Shown piece after piece: positions 35,085-44,659 of a DNA stretch of 64,000 nucleotides; the first letter of the stretch is position 1, and each line of letters opens with the position of its first letter. This DNA is from JAODBJ01 sp963782465 (GTDB lineage: Bacteria; Actinomycetota; Acidimicrobiia; IMCC26256; PALSA-610), in the NCBI GenBank assembly GCA_963782465.1, contig CAWAJR010000003.1, positions 62,001-126,000 on the forward strand, given 5' to 3'. Under the pieces are notes generated by a model. That model searched no databases. It saw only the letters and a program-made list of their open reading frames with translations, and was not told where the DNA came from. The position numbers and the translations under genes were made by a program.

Positions 35085-36407
35085 ATGCCTGTTATCCAAA
35101 GAGGAACGCCACGCCGGTCGTATCGACTGCGCGCCGGCATCCTTTCATTCTCGCTGATCGTCGCAGTGTTGGGCGCGGCGCTCGGCTCCAGCGGGACCGC
35201 TCACGCGGCCACAAACGTCTATACGTCGGTCAGCGTCACGGCCGATGGGCACGGCTACGTCACGATGAATACGTCGGGCCAGGTGTACGCCTTCGGGACC
35301 GTCAAGTACCGCGGTGCTCCGACGAACTTCAGTGGGCTCATGATGTCGATCTCGGTGAAAGCCGACGGCAGCGGTTACGTCGCGATTTCAAGTACCGGTC
35401 AGGTGTACGCGTTCGGAGTAACGGCCTTCCCGAACCCGAGCTCGTCGCACACCTTTGTCGGCATCTCCGAACGGGCTGACGGTACCGGCTGGGCCGCGAT
35501 CACGAGTGCCGGTGAGGTGTACGCCCACAACGTCACCTACCGGGGGAACGCGACCGGCTCCACGGGCATCGTCGGCATTTCGGTAAAGCCCGACGGAAGC
35601 GGGTACGTCGCGATGTCGAACACCGGTCAGATCTACGCGTTCAACGTCACGTACCACACGCCGGCGACGTACAACGCCCCGATGGTCGGTGTTGCCGTGA
35701 ACTCCGCCGGGACCGGGTACATGACCATGTCGAACAAGGGCCAATTGTACGCGTACGGCGTCACCGGTCACTCGAACCCGACGGGCTACACGCCGCCGAT
35801 GTCGGCGGTTGCGATCACGTCGAACGGCGCGGGTGCGCTGGCGATGTCGAGTAGCGGTCAGATGTACGCGTACAGCCCGGTGATCTTCCGCGGCAACGCC
35901 GACCCCGGCACCGCAGTGCCGGCGCAGACGGTGCAGGAGAAGGTCGTCGGTTGGGCGTGGAAGACGGTCTACGCCAACGGGATCCCTTCGACGCAGGGAA
36001 GCCGGAGCTGGCCGGCGGGCCAGCCGGTTCCGTACTCCTACGGAGCCGGGCACGGTGCCACCCTCGGGCCGTCGTACGGGATCGATCAGGGCGCGGGAAC
36101 CCTCGGAGTCGACTGTGGTGGGTTCACGCGTTGGATGTACGGGCTGGCGACGGGGAGCGACCCGCTCAACTTCGCCCTCGCGGCGTACCAAGAGAACAAT
36201 CCCCACTTCACAACGACCACCTCGCCGGTTCCCGGCGACCTGGTGCTGTTCTGGCATCAGGGTGACGCGAACTCGCATCACGTCGGCATCTACATCGGGA
36301 ACGACCAGATGATCGACGCGTTGCAAACGGGCACGAACGTGAGGGTCGACTCCGTGAGTGGGGTCCAGGGTTCCGACACGGTCGGCTACCGCCACTACAC
36401 CGGGTAG
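35085..36407 (+). CDS. Secreted NlpC/P60 peptidase with six tandem beta repeats
   Basis: A 440-residue exported cell-wall hydrolase candidate. A signal peptide occupies residues 1-42 (cut near GTAHAA). Six repeats of about 43 residues follow, each with G-[YW]-x2-[MI]-[NST]-x3-G-[QE]-[VIL]-YA (for example GYVTMNTSGQVYAFG and GYMTMSNKGQLYAYG), probably a propeller or solenoid that binds wall or extracellular material. The C-terminal catalytic domain has VDCGGF (Cys344) and SHHVGIYIG (His398/399), the NlpC/P60 dyad. AGGAG precedes the ATG. It is flanked by two chemoreceptors. Confidence 0.92.
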   Translation: MPVIQRGTPRRSYRLRAGILSFSLIVAVLGAALGSSGTAHAATNVYTSVSVTADGHGYVTMNTSGQVYAFGTVKYRGAPTNFSGLMMSISVKADGSGYVAISSTGQVYAFGVTAFPNPSSSHTFVGISERADGTGWAAITSAGEVYAHNVTYRGNATGSTGIVGISVKPDGSGYVAMSNTGQIYAFNVTYHTPATYNAPMVGVAVNSAGTGYMTMSNKGQLYAYGVTGHSNPTGYTPPMSAVAITSNGAGALAMSSSGQMYAYSPVIFRGNADPGTAVPAQTVQEKVVGWAWKTVYANGIPSTQGSRSWPAGQPVPYSYGAGHGATLGPSYGIDQGAGTLGVDCGGFTRWMYGLATGSDPLNFALAAYQENNPHFTTTTSPVPGDLVLFWHQGDANSHHVGIYIGNDQMIDALQTGTNVRVDSVSGVQGSDTVGYRHYTG

Positions 36408-36641
36408 CGCGACCGCAGGAGAAAAATCGAGAACCGTTCGTCACGCCTGCCGGCCGCGAGGCCGACAGGCGTGACGCGCTGTGCGCCCGACGCTTCCTGC
36501 CCGACATCCCCGCCCAGGACGAAGTCCCCTGCCCCGGCCGCGCCCGCGTGCCCGAAGGTCATGAGTGTGCCGGCGCACTCGGGGGCAGGCGTACGGGAAC
36601 CGATGTGTCAGTGCACGGATCGATTCGCGCCAGGAGCCAAG

Positions 36642-38243
36642 ATGAAGCCAGTCGTCCTCTACCGCCCGAAATCGGTGCGCACCAAGTTGCTCGCGGCGTT
36701 CGCGGCGGTAACCGTGCTCCTTGTCGCCGTCGGTGTGTTCGACCTGTCGGAGGCGTCGGGCATGAAGGCGAAGGGTGAGGTCATCTACGCCGACAACCTG
36801 GTGTCGGTGCAAGAGCTCGGCCAGGTCCAGTCGACCTTCCTGACCGCGCGGCTGAACGCGATCGCGGCGTTGATGGCGCAGGACGCCACGTCGACGCAGG
36901 GGTACCTCGACGCGCTCGACGCGAACTACAAGACCATCGAGCGTGCCTGGAAGGCGTACAGCTCCACCGCGTCGAAGGTGGCCGGCAAGGCGAAGGACGT
37001 CGCGAAGTTCAACGACGCCTTCGCCCGGTACCAGGTCGCGATCCGCGACCGCTTTCTCCCCTTGGTGAAGGCGCACGACATTCCCGGCTACATGAAGATC
37101 CGCGAAGCAGTGTTCACGGCGACCGTCGCCGAGGCCAGTACGGCACTCGAATCGCTCGGCGCGAAGGAAAAGGCGAGCGGCCAAGCTGCGAGTGCCGCGC
37201 TGAGTTCGGCGGCGAGCCGGGTGAAGGCCATGACGGCGGCCCTGATCGCCGCCGGCGCCGCAATCGCGTTGGGGCTCGGGCTCTTCGTGGCCCGGGGTGT
37301 CTCGAAGCCGCTCAAGAACAGTGTCCGTAGCCTCGCTGCGTTGGCCCAGAAAGATCTCACTCACCGCCTGGTCGTCGACACGGCCGACGAGACCGCGACG
37401 ATGGCCAACTCGTTCAACGAGGCGGTCGACCAACTGCGCGCCGCGTTGGAAACAATCGACGGCAATGCGGGCAACCTGGCCGCCGCGGCCGAGGAGTTGA
37501 GCGCGGTCACGGCACAGATCGGCTCGAACTCCGAGGAAGCGTCGGCGCAGTCGACGATGGTCGCCGGCGCGAGCGAAGAGGTCACGCAGAACGTGGCCAC
37601 GGTCGCCGCCGCCGTGGAGGAGATGACGTCGAGCATCGTGGAAATCTCGAAGAGCACGAGCGAGGCTGCCGTCGTCGCCGGCGAAGCCGTGGAGATCGCT
37701 GCGAACGCGAACGAAAGCATCACCAAGCTCGGAGCATCGAGCGTGGAGATCGGCAACGTCGTCAGGTTGATCACCACGATCGCGGAACAGACGAACTTGC
37801 TCGCGCTGAACGCGACCATCGAAGCCGCACGGGCAGGCGATGCCGGCCGAGGGTTCGCAGTCGTCGCGAACGAAGTGAAAGATCTCGCGAACGAAACGGC
37901 GAAGGCGACTGCCGACATCGTCGAGCGGGTCGAAGCAATCCAGGGCGACACCGGCGCGTCCGTCAAGGCCATCGAGAAGATCACGGAGATCATCGGTCGC
38001 ATCAGCGACATCCAGACCGGGATCGCCGGCGCGGTGGAAGAGCAGGCGGCAACGACTGCGGAGATCGGCCGGAACGTCGGGGAGGCGGCGAAGGGTGTCG
38101 CCGACATTTCGGAGAACATCGTCGGCGTCGCGGCCGCGGCCCAGGACACCGCGGCCGGTGTCGGGTCGAGTCAGCAGGCGGTGCAAGACCTCAACCGCAT
38201 GGCGACGACGCTCACTGGCCTGGTGCGCGAGTTCCAGTACTGA
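36642..38243 (+). CDS. Methyl-accepting chemotaxis-type receptor
   Basis: A 533-residue receptor with TM1 at about 13-33, an extracytoplasmic helical bundle (SEASGMKAKGEVIYADNLV onward), TM2 at about 190-215, a HAMP-like segment (VSKPLKNSVRSLAALAQKDL) and a signalling domain carrying FAVVANEVKDLANETAKATAD at the tip. CAGGAG precedes the ATG. It is a paralogue of the receptor at 33162-34655, though the sensor halves differ. No chemotaxis kinase genes are adjacent. Confidence 0.93.
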   Translation: MKPVVLYRPKSVRTKLLAAFAAVTVLLVAVGVFDLSEASGMKAKGEVIYADNLVSVQELGQVQSTFLTARLNAIAALMAQDATSTQGYLDALDANYKTIERAWKAYSSTASKVAGKAKDVAKFNDAFARYQVAIRDRFLPLVKAHDIPGYMKIREAVFTATVAEASTALESLGAKEKASGQAASAALSSAASRVKAMTAALIAAGAAIALGLGLFVARGVSKPLKNSVRSLAALAQKDLTHRLVVDTADETATMANSFNEAVDQLRAALETIDGNAGNLAAAAEELSAVTAQIGSNSEEASAQSTMVAGASEEVTQNVATVAAAVEEMTSSIVEISKSTSEAAVVAGEAVEIAANANESITKLGASSVEIGNVVRLITTIAEQTNLLALNATIEAARAGDAGRGFAVVANEVKDLANETAKATADIVERVEAIQGDTGASVKAIEKITEIIGRISDIQTGIAGAVEEQAATTAEIGRNVGEAAKGVADISENIVGVAAAAQDTAAGVGSSQQAVQDLNRMATTLTGLVREFQY

Positions 38244-38357
38244 GCGGGCGCGCGGCCGGTGTCGGGGGCCGAAGGACCCGATGTTTCGTATCCCCTCGTC
38301 CCTGTCGACGGCGGCGTGGGGGCGCGCATCCTCGCGGCATCGACGAGAGGGGGAGAC

Positions 38358-38555
38358 ATGGAAGCCCGAATCGGTGACGAAATTGTCGTGGACGCACCCC
38401 ATACGGGCGACGTGACGCGCAAGGGCGAAATCCTGGAGGTCATCGACCCGCACGGCGTCGTCCATTTCCGTGTGCGGTGGGACGACGGTCACGAGTCGGT
38501 GTTCTTCCCGAGTTCCGACGCGCACGTCTTGCACCTCGGGCCATCGGGGAAGTGA
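38358..38555 (+). CDS. DUF1918 family small protein
   Basis: A 65-residue protein (MEARIGDEIVVDAPHTGDV, then RKGEILEVIDPHGVVHFRVRW and HESVFFPSSDAHVLHL), a compact SH3-like beta-barrel typical of actinobacterial DUF1918. Function is unknown for the family, which often lies near stress genes, as here. AGGGGGAG lies 4-5 nt before the ATG. Convergent with the zinc-ribbon gene. Confidence 0.88.
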   Translation: MEARIGDEIVVDAPHTGDVTRKGEILEVIDPHGVVHFRVRWDDGHESVFFPSSDAHVLHLGPSGK

Positions 38556-38587
38556 CCCGCTCCGCCGCGGCACCACCTAGGTGATCG

Positions 38588-38950
38588 TCAGCGTCGTTCC
38601 TCCTGAAACGCGGCTTCGTCGTGATCCGGGCCCTCGTCGAGGACGATCTCCTCGTCGAGGACGATCTCGTCGGTGTCGATGCCTGCCTGGTCGGCTTCGT
38701 AGACCGGAACGCAGCGCGCTCGGTGCGGGCAGCCGAGACACGTGGCCGGCGTGACGCGGTGGACATATCCGAGTTCGACGTGCCAGCAGCGTGCACAGTC
38801 GCGGCACAAGAAGTGGACCTCGTCGACCTCGCGCTCGACGACCGGTTCGAGTCGCTCGGACCCGCAGGTCGGGCAACGACTGAGCGGCCATTTGATGCGG
38901 TGATCGCCGAAGTCGTTCGAATCCTGGTCGTGATGTTGTGAAGTGGTCAT
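38588..38950 (-). CDS. Zinc-ribbon protein with acidic tail
   Basis: A 120-residue protein with a CxxC zinc ribbon (CPTCGS, then CRDCARCWH about 20 residues later) and a second Cys cluster (TCLGCPHRARC, about 72). The last 35 residues are very acidic (DEIVLDEEIVLDEGPDHDE). I recognise no named family. It is last in a coupled minus-strand cluster (GH65 fusion, stress protein, this gene), overlapping the stress-protein stop by 4 bp. AGGAG precedes the ATG. Protein-protein or RNA binding is possible. Confidence 0.75.
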   Translation of the reverse strand: MTTSQHHDQDSNDFGDHRIKWPLSRCPTCGSERLEPVVEREVDEVHFLCRDCARCWHVELGYVHRVTPATCLGCPHRARCVPVYEADQAGIDTDEIVLDEEIVLDEGPDHDEAAFQEERR

Positions 38951-39741
38951 GTTGCACTCCTCTTGGCGGCGGTTTCCGCGGCGACGGGCATCGCCATGGG
39001 CAGTAGGAGAACCGGTACGGACGCAGTTTCGAGGACTCGCCGCACGACACGGCCGTGACCGTGCGAGATGTCGCGGTGCCAGAGCAGGGCGACGAGGTCG
39101 ACGCCGAGCTCCTCGACCGCCGCGCTCACCTCGGCGGCCGGGTCGCCGACGCGTAGCTCGAGATGCAGCCGTCCCGTCGGTGCCTCGTGGAGCCGGCGCA
39201 AGAACTCCTGCGCCCAGGCGTCGGTTTCGAGCACCGGGTTGTCGCTGAACGGTGGGAGCCGGAGCGGCGGGAACACGTGCAAGGCGACGATTTCGGGGTC
39301 GTGGACCTGCTCCGCGACGGCGAGCAGGGTTTCGCGTTCGCCGTCGCCTTCGACGGCGACGAGAACACGCTGGATCGGTGCCGGCACCGCATCCGGCGGG
39401 ATGACGAACACCGGGAGCGGCAGATGTTGCGCGAGTTCGAGGGCGACATGGCCGGCCGGGAGCGCGCCGCCGGGCACGGCACGCGCACCGACGACGAGAC
39501 CTTCCGGTTCGAGCTCGCGGATGGCGGCCGCGATCTCGGCAACGACGTCGCCGCGCCTGAGCAGCAGGCGTACTGCGGCGGCCTCGGCGGCGAGGCGCGC
39601 CGTCGACCCGGGAGTCTTGTTTTGCACGTGGAGCGCGAGCACCTCCGCGCCGGCGAGCGCCGCGAGATGGTTCGCGGCGGCGAGTACCGGGCCGGCGGCC
39701 GCGGAGTCGTCGACCGCGGCCAGGAGCATCTTCTCGGTCAT
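38947..39741 (-). CDS. Universal stress protein with two tandem UspA domains
   Basis: A 264-residue tandem Usp. Domain 1 begins MLLAAVDDSAAAGPVLAAA and ends near VPGGALPAGHVALELAQH; domain 2 begins RVLVAVEGDGERE and ends LLWHRDISHGHGRVVRRVLE. In both, the ATP-binding G-x2-G-x9-G-[ST] motif is degenerate, so nucleotide binding is uncertain. Tandem Usps are prominent in mycobacterial hypoxia/dormancy responses. It overlaps both neighbours by ATGA-type junctions, so its translation is coupled to the GH65 fusion. Confidence 0.88.
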   Translation of the reverse strand: MTEKMLLAAVDDSAAAGPVLAAANHLAALAGAEVLALHVQNKTPGSTARLAAEAAAVRLLLRRGDVVAEIAAAIRELEPEGLVVGARAVPGGALPAGHVALELAQHLPLPVFVIPPDAVPAPIQRVLVAVEGDGERETLLAVAEQVHDPEIVALHVFPPLRLPPFSDNPVLETDAWAQEFLRRLHEAPTGRLHLELRVGDPAAEVSAAVEELGVDLVALLWHRDISHGHGRVVRRVLETASVPVLLLPMAMPVAAETAAKRSAT

Positions 39742-42325
39742 GGCGCACCTCGAGTCGCGTCTCTGAATGTCGTCGTGCCCGCCGGGCAGGTGACGCGCCG
39801 GCCGGAGATTTCGAGGCGGATCGGCGCCTCTGCGTGCACGACGATCGATCGGTGATCGGCGCGCAGCACGATCCCGACCCCGCGGAAGGTCAACCGCACT
39901 TGCAGCTCGGGCCATGACGAGGGCAGCTTCGGGTCGATCGCGAGCGCATCTTCGTGCGGTCGCACGCCCATGAAGCCGAACGTCAGCGCCTGCCACACGC
40001 TGCCCATCGCTGCGAGGTGCACACCGCCCGCGCCGGTGTCGGTCTGGTCTTCGAGATCGATGTTCGCCGCGATCCGCAAGGCCGCGACGGCTTCGTCGGG
40101 ACGCCCTGCTCGTGCGAACAGCGCGGCGTGCACACCGGGCGACAGGGAGCTGCCGTGCGCGGTGCGCGGCTCGTAGTAGTCGAGGTTGCCGAAGAGCGAT
40201 CCCGGCACGACCTCCTCGGGGAGGAGGTGATGGAGCATCAACACGTCGGCCTGCTTCACGACCTGGGCCTGGCGCACCCGGTCGCGACCGAGCAGGAGGT
40301 CGGCGGTGATCGGGCGCCGGGGCGCGACGTCGGCGATATGGATGGGTTCGAGATCGAAGAACCCGGCGAATTCTTCGTAGACGCCGGTCACCGGGTCGTA
40401 GCCGTCGACGAGCGCGTCGGCGAGTTCGCACCAGCGTGCAAGCTCGGCCGGCTCGACGCTCGGGTCGCCGTAACGCCGAACCGATGCCGCGGCGCGGCGG
40501 AGGTTCCACCGGGCCAAGACGTTCGTGTACGCGTTGTCGTCGACGAGTTCGTGGTACTCGTCGGGACCGACGACCCGGTACAGGTGCCCCCCGCCGCGCT
40601 CGTCGAGGCGGATGGTGCTCGCCCAGTAGCGCGCGGTCTCGACGAGGAGCCGGTGCCCCTCACGGCGCCGGAACGTTTCATCGCCCGTCCAGTCGGTGTA
40701 ACAGGAGGCCGCCCACGCGACATCGCCGACAATGTGCACTTCCGCCTCGCCGGTGACGATTGGCACCTCCCGGCCCGCCTGGTCGCGCCCCGACCTCGGG
40801 GTCACGTCGCGCCCATCGGTTGCCGACTCCCACGGGAACCGGGCACCGGCATGGCGCTCCCTCCGGCCCGCGGCGAGCGCGGCGGGAAGGCGACGGACCC
40901 GGTACTCGAGCATGGCGCGCGCCGACGCAGGGTGGGTCGCGGCGAGGAACGGCAGCACGAAGAGATCGGCGTCCCAGAAGACGTGCCCGAGGTACGCGTC
41001 GCCCGTGAGGCCGCGTGCGCCGACCGCGGCTTCGCCGGAATCGTCGACCGCAGCCATGAGATGGAAGAGGGCGACCCGCACCGCGCGCTGCATCGCGTCG
41101 TCGCCGTGTACTTCGATGTCGGCCTTCGCCCATCGGCGGGCGAAGGCACGCCGATGCTCGACGAGCAGCCGGTTGAAGCCCGCGCGGTTCGCGTCTTCCA
41201 CGGTTTCGACGGCGTCATCGGGAAGGGCCCGTCGTCGCCGCGCACGAACGCCGCCAGCCGGTCGAGGTCGGTGCCGCTCCGTCGCTGTACGGCCGCGGCA
41301 GTGATCGAACCCCGGTCCCCGACGGTGGCCATCCATTCGACACCGCGCTCGCGGCCGGTGACGACCGCGCCATTCGGCGCCGCGAGCGCGCCGGAATCTT
41401 CGGGTGGGTCGAGCGTTGCCCGCAGGCACGCGACCCCGGGCCGCGCCAGTGAAACGAACCGGGCGGAATCGAGTCGCGTCGCGCCGGTCGCTTGCTCGGC
41501 GAGCACCCCACTATGGAGATCGAGCACGCGAACGACCTGAGCGTGCTCGTCCAGCGGGCGCCCGAGCGACGCCCACCGGGGCCCTTGCAGAAGGTCGGTC
41601 TTCGCGCCGTCACCGTCGTACACGCCCGCGGCGACGACATATGGGCGCGCCCCGGGATGCGTGAGGAGGGGCGCGGCGGTGGTGCCGATCACCCCATCGG
41701 AGATCGCGAGCAACGACTCGCGCGCGCGTCCTCTCGCAGGGTCGAACTGGTCCGCGGTCACCGACCACAACGGATCGTGCGAAACCGCCGGTACGTCGCC
41801 GCGCCGGTCGAGTTGATCAGCGAGCAGTTCGATGAATCGCTCGGGACCGCTCGGGACCGCGACGAGTACCTGGTCGGCGGCGATCCCGCCGGCCCACAGT
41901 TCGGCGAGGACTGCGGCCAAGCACCGGCCGGCGGGGGAGTCGACGGCGCGCGGCGGGGCCCGGTCGAGTGCGGCCTTCTCGTCGGCCGGTGCGCGGCGCG
42001 GCAGGAGACGCGGGCCGGCGCCGCCCACCTCGAAGAGCTCCGAACCGCCGTTGGGCGCGAGCAGGAGGCGCCCGGGGCCGCGCGGCCTCGCTCGCAGCCG
42101 GCCGTCGAGGTCGTCGACGGCCGTCTCGCTCACGATCACGACGTCCATGCCGCCGGCACAAAGTTGCTTCAGGAGCGAGCGAACCTCGGCCGTGTCGGCG
42201 CTCCGGCCGGGCGCGGCGGTCCGTTCCCAGTCGAACACCAGCGCTTCGAACCGGCGGGCGAGGGGCGCCGGGAGCCCGGCGCCACCGGCGCTCGAGACGA
42301 CGACCTGCTCGTCCATCGTCTCCAT
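39738..42325 (-). CDS. HAD-like domain fused to glycoside hydrolase family 65 (one frameshift)
   Basis: About 862 residues after restoring one C near 41227 (TTCCC read as TTCCCC: GPFPDDAVE). The N-terminal 230 residues are HAD-like (ALVFDWERT, VVIVSET, then APNGG). The GH65 part follows: a beta-sandwich, then the (alpha/alpha)6 domain with GDAYLGHVFWDADLFVLPF, the catalytic Glu in VVGPDEYHE, DDNAYTN, KQADVLMLHHL and HGSSLSPGVHA. GH65 enzymes phosphorolyse or hydrolyse trehalose, maltose or kojibiose. The HAD-GH65 layout recalls mycobacterial Rv2006 (OtsB1). AGGAGG precedes the ATG at 42325. Confidence 0.88.
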
Positions 42326-42547
42326 CGCGCCTCCTCGGCCGCCCGCGTGCAACCGTGGACCGCCAGAGGGCGCACGGGCACGAGCAAACGGCTGCACTTC
42401 GCGCGCCGAAGGTCACAACCCGGCGGCGCGCGAGCGGGGGGAGAACATCCTGCCGACGGAAAAACTTCGAGAGCGTTCCCCGACGTCGGCTGTCCGTTCC
42501 GCCCGGCAGGGTCTCAACCCGGTGTCTCCGGTCGTCGATGGGTGCAT

Positions 42548-43186
42548 GTGGTCAATGCCAACGAAATGCTCCGGACTGGGTCCAGCCCCCTGGGTGCCCC
42601 TTCGATCGCGGCGCTGACCTCGCTGATCCGGGCACTGGAGACCGTCGAAGGCGGTCTTTACAGTCATTGCGCCCGCGTCGCGCACAACGCGACCGCGCTC
42701 GGGACGGCCATCGGCCTCGATCCGGTCGAGGTGTCGGCCGTGTACACCGCGGCGGTGCTCCACGACGTCGGCAAGATGGGCGTCGCACCGACGGTCCTCG
42801 GCAAGGCAGGGGCGCTCACCGCGGCGGAACGAGCGCAGATCGAGGAACACTCGGCGATCGGTGCGCACATGGTGCTCGCGGTGTCGTCGTCGCTGTCGCC
42901 CGTTGCCGACGGGGTTCGTGCCCATCACGAACGCTGGGACGGGCACGGCTACCCGTTCGGGCTGTCGGGAACGGCCATCCCGCTCGCCGGCCGGCTGATC
43001 GCCGTTGCCGACGTGTTCGACGCGTTGACGAGCGCCCGGCCGTACCGCGCTCGTGCGCTGAGCAGCGAAGGCGGGCTCGAGTACCTCCGCCTCGAGATCG
43101 GAAAGGCCTTCGAGCCCGACCTCGTCACGGAGTTCGAGCGCCTTTACGGCGACGGGGTACTGATCCTGCACGACGGAGCGTCGTAG
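42548..43186 (+). CDS. HD-GYP domain protein (cyclic-di-GMP phosphodiesterase candidate)
   Basis: About 212 residues forming almost only an HD-GYP domain: SHCARVAHNATALG, the HD pair in LHDVGKMGV, IEEHSAIGAHMV, the full HHERWDGHGYP signature, and AVADVFDALTSARPYR. All metal ligands and the GYP are kept, so hydrolysis of cyclic di-GMP or a related dinucleotide is likely. No receiver or sensor domain is attached. The start is unsure: GTG at 42548 and ATG at 42566 are both possible and neither has a strong ribosome binding site. It is divergent from the GH65/Usp cluster. Confidence 0.9.
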   Translation: MVNANEMLRTGSSPLGAPSIAALTSLIRALETVEGGLYSHCARVAHNATALGTAIGLDPVEVSAVYTAAVLHDVGKMGVAPTVLGKAGALTAAERAQIEEHSAIGAHMVLAVSSSLSPVADGVRAHHERWDGHGYPFGLSGTAIPLAGRLIAVADVFDALTSARPYRARALSSEGGLEYLRLEIGKAFEPDLVTEFERLYGDGVLILHDGAS

Positions 43187-43337
43187 CAGCCACGCCCGAT
43201 GCTGCCGAGCTGGCCTTGTTCGACGCGCCGCCCACCTCGCGCTGAACCACACCGACGGTTCCCGTCCGGGCCGTCATGAGCGAGACTGGCGGCGACGCGT
43301 GTGCCGGCACGCGTCTTGGCGGGGGGAGGTGAGTGGC

Positions 43338-44006
43338 GTGTTCCGTGACCGAGCCGAGGCCGGCCGCGGGCTGGCGCGACGCTGCCGCGGCCTCCTTCCC
43401 GGCGACACCGTGGTGCTCGGATTGCCCAGGGGAGGCGTACCGGTCGCGTTCGAGGTCGCGATGGCGCTGGGAGCCCCGCTCGACGTCATCCTCGTGAAGA
43501 AGCTCGGAGTGCCGGGCCGGCGCGAACTGGCAATGGGCGCGATCGGTGAGGACGGTGTTCGCATCGTGAACGACGACGTCGTTCGCGCGTTCGGTGTGAG
43601 TGAGAACGAAATCGCCGACGCGGTCGAGCAGGCCGAAGAAGCGCTGGCCGGGCAACGTCGCCGTTTCCGCGCCGGGCGGCCGCGCGTCTCACTCGAAGGC
43701 AAGACCGCGCTGGTCATCGACGACGGGATCGCGACGGGTGCGACGGCGCGGGCGGCGTGCGACGTGGCGCGCGTGCACGGCGCGGCCCGGGTCGTGTTCG
43801 CCGCGCCCGTCGGGCCGACAACCGCGATCGACGAACTCCACGGCGCCGCCGACGAGGTCATCCTCCTCGATACCCCGGATCGGTTCTACGCGATCGGCCA
43901 GTTCTACGACGACTTCACCCAAGTACCCGACGATGAAGTGCTGCGCCTGCTCGAACGCAGCGACGCGCCCGGCGGTGGGCCCGGCGCCGGCGAGGGGGCT
44001 CGATGA
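43338..44006 (+). CDS. Phosphoribosyltransferase domain protein
   Basis: About 222 residues with a type I PRTase fold: VLGLPRGGVPVAFEVA, VKKLGVPGRRELAMGAIGE, and the PRPP-binding loop ALVIDDGIATGATARAA (about 132). The GTG at 43338 follows GGAGG by 8 nt; GTG at 43329 is an alternative. This subgroup is often joined to a dienelactone-hydrolase-like domain (as in mycobacterial Rv0571c); here that domain is the next gene, overlapping by 4 bp. The substrate is unknown. Confidence 0.9.
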   Translation: MFRDRAEAGRGLARRCRGLLPGDTVVLGLPRGGVPVAFEVAMALGAPLDVILVKKLGVPGRRELAMGAIGEDGVRIVNDDVVRAFGVSENEIADAVEQAEEALAGQRRRFRAGRPRVSLEGKTALVIDDGIATGATARAACDVARVHGAARVVFAAPVGPTTAIDELHGAADEVILLDTPDRFYAIGQFYDDFTQVPDDEVLRLLERSDAPGGGPGAGEGAR

Positions 44007-44659
44007 ACCGGGCCCATCGCGACGACGATGTCGATGTGGGGTCGGGCGGCGAGCATCTCGCGGGCCACCTGACGGTCCCGACCGGAGCACGCTCGATCGT
44101 GATCTTCGCCCACGGGAGCGGGAGCAGCCGTCACAGCCCCCGCAACCGTCACGTCGCCCGGGTGCTCAACCAGGCCGGGCTCGGCACCTTGCTCTTCGAT
44201 CTGCTCACCCCCGAAGAGGAGGCGACACGCGCCAACGTCTTCGACATCGAGTTGCTGGGTCGCCGGCTCGTTGACGTGACGCGATGGCTGCAACAGCAGC
44301 CGGAAGGCCGGGGTTCGGTCATCGGGTATTTCGGTGCGAGTACTGGTTCGGCCGCCGCGCTGTGGGCCGCGGCCGAGCCCGACGCGGCCGTCGCCGCGGT
44401 TGTGTCGCGCGGTGGTCGACCCGACCTCACGGGGACGCGGCTGCGCGCCGTGCGAGCGCCGACATTGCTGATCGTCGGCAGCCGCGACACCGAGGTCCTC
44501 GCGCTGAACCGTCGAGCGCAGGCGGAGATGACGTGCGAGACACAGTTGAGCGTCGTGCCGGGCGCGACACATCTGTTCGAGGAGCCGGGCACGCTCGACG
44601 CCGCCGCGGGCCTCGCCCGTGATTGGTTCGTGCGGTACGGGTTCAGGCCGGAGGGCTGA
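44003..44659 (+). CDS. Dienelactone hydrolase-like alpha/beta hydrolase
   Basis: A 218-residue compact hydrolase: IVIFAHGSGSSRHSPRN (oxyanion), GLGTLLFDLLTPEE, nucleophile elbow YFGASTGSAA (Ser about 114), LLIVGSRDTEVL (Asp about 160) and GATHLFEE (His about 194). It overlaps the phosphoribosyltransferase by an ATGA junction. In some actinobacteria the two are one protein, so they probably act together. It overlaps the 3' end of the convergent transporter gene by 17 bp. Confidence 0.88.
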   Translation: MNRAHRDDDVDVGSGGEHLAGHLTVPTGARSIVIFAHGSGSSRHSPRNRHVARVLNQAGLGTLLFDLLTPEEEATRANVFDIELLGRRLVDVTRWLQQQPEGRGSVIGYFGASTGSAAALWAAAEPDAAVAAVVSRGGRPDLTGTRLRAVRAPTLLIVGSRDTEVLALNRRAQAEMTCETQLSVVPGATHLFEEPGTLDAAAGLARDWFVRYGFRPEG

